Positions 60,054 through 64,000 of a DNA stretch of 64,000 bases are shown piece by piece (the stretch's first letter is position 1; each line of letters opens with the position of its first letter). The stretch spans positions 6,324,001 through 6,388,000 of the forward strand of contig NZ_CP011125.1 of NCBI RefSeq assembly GCF_000737325.1, given 5' to 3'. The DNA comes from Sandaracinus amylolyticus (GTDB lineage Bacteria; Myxococcota_A; Polyangia; Polyangiales; Sandaracinaceae). The position numbers and the translations under genes are program-made. Below the pieces are notes generated by a model. The model was given only the letters and a program-made list of their open reading frames with translations, had not been told where the DNA came from and ran no database searches.

Positions 60054-61016
60054 ATGGAACGCCTGAGCATGCTCGACGGAGCGACGCGCATGACCGAGCC
60101 CGGCATGCGCATCCTGATCACCGGCGTCACCGGCCTCGTGGGGGCGCGCCTCGCCGCGCAGCTGCTCATGAGCCGCGTCGAGATCGTCGCGCTGTCGCGC
60201 GACCCCGCGCGCGCCCAGGAGAAGGTCGCCGCCGTCAGCCGCGCGTGGAAATGGAGCCCGGAGCTCGCGGTGCCCGAGCAAGCCGTGCAGGGCCTCGACG
60301 CGGTCGTGCACCTCGCGGGCGAGAGCGTCGCGGGGCGCTGGACCGACGAGAAGAAGCGCGCGATCGAGCAGAGCCGCGTCGAGGGCACCCGCCGCGTCGT
60401 CGAGGCGATCGCCGCGCTGCCCGAGAACCAGCGCCCGTACGTGCTCGTGTCCGCGAGCGCGATCGGCTACTACGGCGAGACCGGCGAGCGCGACGTGCGC
60501 GAGGGCGATCCTCCGGCCGACGACTTCCTCGCGAAGGTCTGCGTCGAGTGGGAGCGCGAGGCGATGAAGGCCGAGGCGCTCGGCGTGCGCGTGGTGACGC
60601 CGCGCCTCGGCCTCGTGATGTCGCCCGAGGGCGGCGCGCTCCAGCGCATGCTCCCGATCTTCAAGATGGGCTTCGGCGGCAAGCTCGGTTCGGGTCGCCA
60701 GTGGTGGCCGTGGATCCACCTCGACGACGTGATCGGCATCCTCCAGCACGCGATCGCGCATCGCGAGCTGCGCGGCGCGATCAACGCGACCTCGCCCTCG
60801 CCGGTGCGTCAGTCGGAGTTCGCCGACGTGCTCGGGCGCGTCGTGCGTCGCCCCTCGTTCCTCCCCGCGCCGGCCTTCGCGATCAAGACCGCGCTCGGCG
60901 AGTTCGGCAGCGAGGTGCTCGGCTCGCGAAAGGTGCTCCCGACGCGCGCGCTCGAGAGCGGCTACCGCTTCAAGTTCCGCGAGCTCGAGCCGGCGCTGCG
61001 GGACCTCCTCGGGTGA
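60054..61016 (+). CDS. TIGR01777 (YfcH-like) NAD-dependent epimerase family protein
   Basis: The 320-residue product has the Rossmann motif ILITGVTGLVGARLA, family sequences VVHLAGESVAGRWTDEKKRAIEQSR and SASAIGYYGETGERDVRE (with Tyr of the SDR active site), then the C-terminal DUF1731 (RRPSFLPAPAFAIKTALGE, LPTRALESGYRFKF). These are standard for TIGR01777 proteins; their substrate is unknown. The start at 60054 has a good Rossmann N-terminus after 13 extra residues. The HEAT gene overlaps its stop by 4 bp. Confidence 0.93.
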   Translation: MERLSMLDGATRMTEPGMRILITGVTGLVGARLAAQLLMSRVEIVALSRDPARAQEKVAAVSRAWKWSPELAVPEQAVQGLDAVVHLAGESVAGRWTDEKKRAIEQSRVEGTRRVVEAIAALPENQRPYVLVSASAIGYYGETGERDVREGDPPADDFLAKVCVEWEREAMKAEALGVRVVTPRLGLVMSPEGGALQRMLPIFKMGFGGKLGSGRQWWPWIHLDDVIGILQHAIAHRELRGAINATSPSPVRQSEFADVLGRVVRRPSFLPAPAFAIKTALGEFGSEVLGSRKVLPTRALESGYRFKFRELEPALRDLLG

Positions 61017-61633
61017 ATCGTGTAGGCTGTTCGCTCGTGCGGCTCCCGACCTTCGCGCTCGCGCTCGCGCTCTTCACGACGACGGCATCGGTCGCGACCG
61101 CATCGGTGGCGAGGGCACAGGACGAGGTGGGGCCCGGGCGCGAGGATCCTGCGCCGCCCCGCACGCGCGCCGACGTGATCGCGCTGCTCTCGGGCTTCGA
61201 GAGCACGCCGACGCTCGATGCGTGGCGCGCGATGGGCCCGACCACGATCCCGCTGCTGCGCGCGACGATCGACGACGCGCGCACGCCAGGGTTCGTGCGG
61301 CTGCGCGCGGTGCACGCGCTCGGCGCGTTCACCACGAGCGAGGTGCGCACGACGTTGCGTCGTCTGCTGCGCCGCTCCGAGGGCCTCGTGGTGCGCGAGG
61401 CGGTGCTGGCGCTCACCACCGCGTTCGGTGCAGCGTCGGAGCCCGACGTCGCGCCGCTGCTCTCGCACTCCGACACCGCGGTCCGCGAGGCCGCCATCGA
61501 TGCGCTCGGGCGGATGGGGACCGCCGGCGCGCGCTCGCGCTTGCAGGCGCATCTCGCGCAGGAGCGCGACGAGGTCCTGCGCGAGCGCGTGCAGGAACGA
61601 CTTCGGGGGGGTGCAGGGAGCAGCCCCGGATGA
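61013..61633 (+). CDS. exported HEAT-repeat protein
   Basis: GTG 61013 overlaps the epimerase stop (GTGA); a GTG at 61037 would also give a signal peptide. The 206-residue product has signal LPTFALALALFTTTASVATASVARAQ. The rest holds three to four HEAT-like units (LLRATIDDARTPGFVRLRAVHAL, LRRSEGLVVREAVLAL, LSHSDTAVREAAIDALGRMG). HEAT repeats mediate protein-protein contacts; here in the periplasm. It is 19 bp upstream of the hydrolase. Confidence 0.82.
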   Translation: MNRVGCSLVRLPTFALALALFTTTASVATASVARAQDEVGPGREDPAPPRTRADVIALLSGFESTPTLDAWRAMGPTTIPLLRATIDDARTPGFVRLRAVHALGAFTTSEVRTTLRRLLRRSEGLVVREAVLALTTAFGAASEPDVAPLLSHSDTAVREAAIDALGRMGTAGARSRLQAHLAQERDEVLRERVQERLRGGAGSSPG

Positions 61634-61652
61634 CGGAGAAGGAACCCCTCGA

Positions 61653-62675
61653 ATGATCCTCCGCACCGAGACCGTCGAGCAGGCGATCGACGGCAACGAG
61701 CGCGGGATCTTCGTCAAGGACGTCGTGATGACCCCGGGGCCGCATCCCCTGGGGATGGTTCGCAAGCGCGCCGTCGCCGACGGCGTGACCACGCGCGGCT
61801 GCGTGATCCTGATCCACGGGTTCGGTCAGAACCGCTACACGTGGCACTCGTCGCGTCGCTCGTTCGCGAACTACCTCGCGCGCGAGGGCTGGGACGTGTT
61901 CAACGTCGACCTGCGGGGCCACGGTCGTTCGCGACGCTTCGGCGCGCCGCGCCCGAAGGTCATGTACGAGTACATCGAGGAGGACGTGCCCGCGTTCGTG
62001 CGCGAGGCGATGGCGCTCTCCGGGCACGACGAGGTGTTCCTCGTCGGCCACTCGATGGGCGGGCTCATCGCCTACGCCGTCGGCAGCACGTCGATGCGCG
62101 AGCACGTGCGCGGCCTCGTGACGATCGGCTCGCCGTATCGCTTCGGTCAGGGCAGCGCGCTCTTGATGCTGCTCCGCGACGCGGCCGCGGCGATCGGCTG
62201 GACTGGCCTCTTCGACTCGAACCCCGCGCTGCCGGTGCGCTTCGTCGGCAAGCACCTCCAGAAGCGCGCGGCGCTCTGGGACAACCGCATCCTGCCGCTG
62301 CCGATCCGCGGCTGGGTGCCGGGCGGGGTCGAGAAGGAGGTACTCGACGAGTACCTCAGCAAGACGTTCGAGCACACGAGCCTCTCGGTCGCGCTCGACA
62401 TCTTCAAGGCGGGCTCGCGCCAGGGCTTCAAGAGCCTCGACGGGATGATCGACTACTCGACGGCGTTCGAGATGCTCGACCGGCCGCTCTTGGTCATCGC
62501 GGGCATCGAGGACCAGCTCGCGCCGCCGGAGTCGGTGAAGCCCGCGTTCGAGTCGAGCAAGTCGCACGACAAGACGTACCGAGCGTGGCCGCTGGGCCAC
62601 CTGGATCTCGTGATGGGCCGCGAGGCGACGCGAACGGTGTGGCCGATGGTCCGCGACTGGCTCGCTCGGCGTTAG
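61653..62675 (+). CDS. alpha/beta-fold hydrolase
   Basis: A good ribosome site (GGAGAAGGA) lies 10 bp before the ATG. The 340-residue product has the oxyanion-region HGFGQNRYTWH, DLRGHGRSR, the nucleophile elbow LVGHSMGGLIAYA (Ser in GHSMG) and the later acid/His segment IAGIEDQLAPPE and WPLGHLDLVMG. It has no signal peptide. It belongs to the lysophospholipase/peroxidase-like hydrolase fold; substrate unknown. It probably shares a transcript with the epimerase and HEAT genes. Confidence 0.9.
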   Translation: MILRTETVEQAIDGNERGIFVKDVVMTPGPHPLGMVRKRAVADGVTTRGCVILIHGFGQNRYTWHSSRRSFANYLAREGWDVFNVDLRGHGRSRRFGAPRPKVMYEYIEEDVPAFVREAMALSGHDEVFLVGHSMGGLIAYAVGSTSMREHVRGLVTIGSPYRFGQGSALLMLLRDAAAAIGWTGLFDSNPALPVRFVGKHLQKRAALWDNRILPLPIRGWVPGGVEKEVLDEYLSKTFEHTSLSVALDIFKAGSRQGFKSLDGMIDYSTAFEMLDRPLLVIAGIEDQLAPPESVKPAFESSKSHDKTYRAWPLGHLDLVMGREATRTVWPMVRDWLARR

Positions 62676-62809
62676 GCCACGGCCGCGCGGGGAGAGGCTT
62701 CGGCGAGGGCGCGGGGAGAACGCACTCGCTCTCTATGACAGCGCGCGACGCGCGAGGTCGCGAAGCGCCCTCGCTCGTCACGCGCGATCCGGGCTCGCGC
62801 TCCGCGCTC

Positions 62810-62868
62810 GCCGTCGCCGTCGCACCCGCCGTCGCCGTCGCACCCGCCGTCGCCGTCGCACCCGCCGT
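62810..62868. repeat. 18-bp tandem repeat, three copies and a partial
   Basis: GCCGTCGCCGTCGCACCC is repeated at 62810, 62828 and 62846, with a fourth incomplete unit to 62868. Unit length is six codons, so false ORFs arise. It lies in the 257-bp gap between the hydrolase stop and the next start. Confidence 0.9.
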
Positions 62869-62932
62869 CCATCCCGCACTCGACCGGGGCGCGCGCCGCT
62901 GCGCGCGAACGCCTCGTGATAGCGTCCGACGC

Positions 62933-64000
62933 ATGCTCAGTGCGTCGCGGATCGCGCCGGCCTTGGCCCTCTCGCTGCTCGTCCTCGCGCCAGCGCTCGC
63001 CCGCGCGCAACACCCATTGGTCCGCGTGCAGGTCACACAGCGCGGCGACTTCGCGCTGATCGGCAACACGCTCGCCCACGATTGCTCTCCCGCGACGCCC
63101 GCGCCGCTCGTCGGCACCGTGGGCTCCTGCGGCACCCAGACCGGCGACCCCTCTCCCGACGTCTTCTGGACGACCGACGCCGGCGGCGCGACCGCGAGCG
63201 ACACGATCACGTCCGCCGCCGCCCGCAGCACCGCGGTCCTCGACCTCCCCGCGGGCGCCGTCGTCACGCACGCGTACCTCTACTGGGCCGCGATCCGCAC
63301 CGCTCCCGACGACACCGTCACGCTCGTGCGCCCCGACGGCTCCTCGGGCGACGTCACCGCGGTCAGCTTCTGGGTCGCCCCGCCGGACGTCTACCAGGGC
63401 GTCGCAGACGTCACCGCGATCGTTCGCGCCCACGGCGCCGGCGCCTACACCGTCGGCGACGTCGGCTCGCGGGAGATCGCCAACGTCGCCTCCCCGACCG
63501 CGTTCGCCGGCTGGTGGATGGTCGTGCTCCATCGCGTCGAGGGCGCGCCGCTCCGGCACCTCGCGGTGCTCGACGGGCTCGCTCCGGTCTCCAGCGGGAT
63601 CCGCCGGATCTCCATGCTGAGCGGCCTGCGCCCGCGCCCCGCGGGGTCCCCCGTGCGCCTCGGCGCGGTCACCTACGGGGGCGACGCCGTGTACACGGGC
63701 GACCAGCTCCTCTTCCAGAACGTGCCCGTCTTCGACGCGCAGAACCCCTTCGACAACTTCTTCAACGGCACGCGCAGCACGTCGGGCGCGCCGACGTCGT
63801 CGAGCGGCGATCTGCCCCGGCTCAGCGGCGCGGCCGCGAGCATGTCGGGCATGGACATCGACGTGGTCGACGTCCTCGCGCCGCTGCCGCCTGGCGCGAC
63901 CTCCGCGACGATCGAGGCGCGGGCGACGAGCGACGTGCTCCACCTCGCCGGCTTCGTCGCCTCGATCGCCGCGAGCGGCCCCGACTTCTCGGGAGCGACG
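62933..64000 (+). CDS. large secreted protein, N-terminal part (repeat-rich surface protein)
   Basis: The ATG 62933 gives a signal peptide RIAPALALSLLVLAPALARAQ; the frame then runs open for 356 codons to the window end, so the C-terminus is outside. The mature part begins GDFALIGNTLAHDC, then GTVGSCGTQTGDPSPDVFW and a beta-rich series (TVTLVRPDGSSGDVTAV, AGAYTVGDVG). Similar openings occur in large myxobacterial and halophilic exported proteins with several DUF-type sandwich domains, sometimes ending in a Cys-rich or sorting tail. Function unknown. Confidence 0.78.
   Translation, partial: MLSASRIAPALALSLLVLAPALARAQHPLVRVQVTQRGDFALIGNTLAHDCSPATPAPLVGTVGSCGTQTGDPSPDVFWTTDAGGATASDTITSAAARSTAVLDLPAGAVVTHAYLYWAAIRTAPDDTVTLVRPDGSSGDVTAVSFWVAPPDVYQGVADVTAIVRAHGAGAYTVGDVGSREIANVASPTAFAGWWMVVLHRVEGAPLRHLAVLDGLAPVSSGIRRISMLSGLRPRPAGSPVRLGAVTYGGDAVYTGDQLLFQNVPVFDAQNPFDNFFNGTRSTSGAPTSSSGDLPRLSGAAASMSGMDIDVVDVLAPLPPGATSATIEARATSDVLHLAGFVASIAASGPDFSGAT

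Overview
The window is 64 kb of very GC-rich DNA from a Gram-negative bacterium. Gene content points to Myxococcota: a GltJ/AgmX-like zinc-ribbon/GYF/TonB-like protein, a Ser/Thr kinase with a myxobacterial-style catalytic loop, NtrC-type regulation, many 'GCGGG'-style Cys-rich lipoproteins, a nucleotide-carrier/HEAT/cNMP fusion and a Tad pilus locus. Base composition and gene repertoire look most like the Polyangiales/Sandaracinaceae, but no rRNA, tRNA or other firm taxonomic marker is present, so this placement is inference. The DNA reads as ordinary chromosome. I see no insertion sequence, prophage, integrase, CRISPR array or rRNA/tRNA gene. Genes are packed tightly, and many adjacent genes overlap by 4 bp (GTGA/ATGA).

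Layout. 0-7 kb: start of a vWA lipoprotein, a sigma-54 response regulator, a biotin-carrier protein, a flavodoxin, a small lipoprotein, a MshEN-REC-TPR protein and a GltJ-like protein, followed by five tandem copies of a 88-92 bp repeat. 7-16 kb: YyaL-type thioredoxin-fold protein, AraC regulator, Cys-rich lipoprotein, a 21-bp minisatellite, an amidohydrolase and a convergently overlapping Ser/Thr kinase. 16-25.8 kb: ApbE plus PAS histidine kinase, a DUF4159/CARF-unrelated vWA-like membrane pair, an esterase, a membrane protein and radA. 25.8-32.4 kb: a minus-strand operon made of a multihaem cytochrome c, a nucleotide-carrier-like/HEAT/cNMP protein, a HELGH metalloprotease and a small protein; a 93-bp repeat has multiplied the start codon of the protease gene. 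32.5-37.8 kb: lgt, moaB and three secreted proteins. 37.9-45.1 kb: a Tad/Flp pilus operon (cpaB, tadB, tadC, accessory genes, Flp-like pilin, tadE, tadG-like, a third pseudopilin) interrupted by one opposite-strand gene; the ATPase, secretin and prepilin peptidase are not in the window. 45.2-54 kb: lipoproteins, a fatty-acid hydroxylase divergent from a TetR gene with a palindromic operator between them, dipeptide epimerase, vWA protein and a five-S1-domain RNA-binding protein. 54-64 kb: a lone McrB-like AAA ATPase, a flippase-like membrane protein, recQ, a double GST-N protein, a TIGR01777 epimerase, a HEAT protein, an alpha/beta hydrolase and the start of a large secreted protein.

The most unusual structures are (i) the 93-bp start-codon repeat at 27.5-27.8 kb inside the cytochrome/carrier/protease operon, (ii) two families of dispersed intergenic repeats (6.8-7.3 kb with 51.1-51.2 kb; 45.12 kb with 53.56 kb), (iii) the gene planted head-on inside the Tad operon, and (iv) hairpins that include start or stop codons (23.27, 54.02 kb). 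All calls rest on reading motifs by eye; no database search was run.
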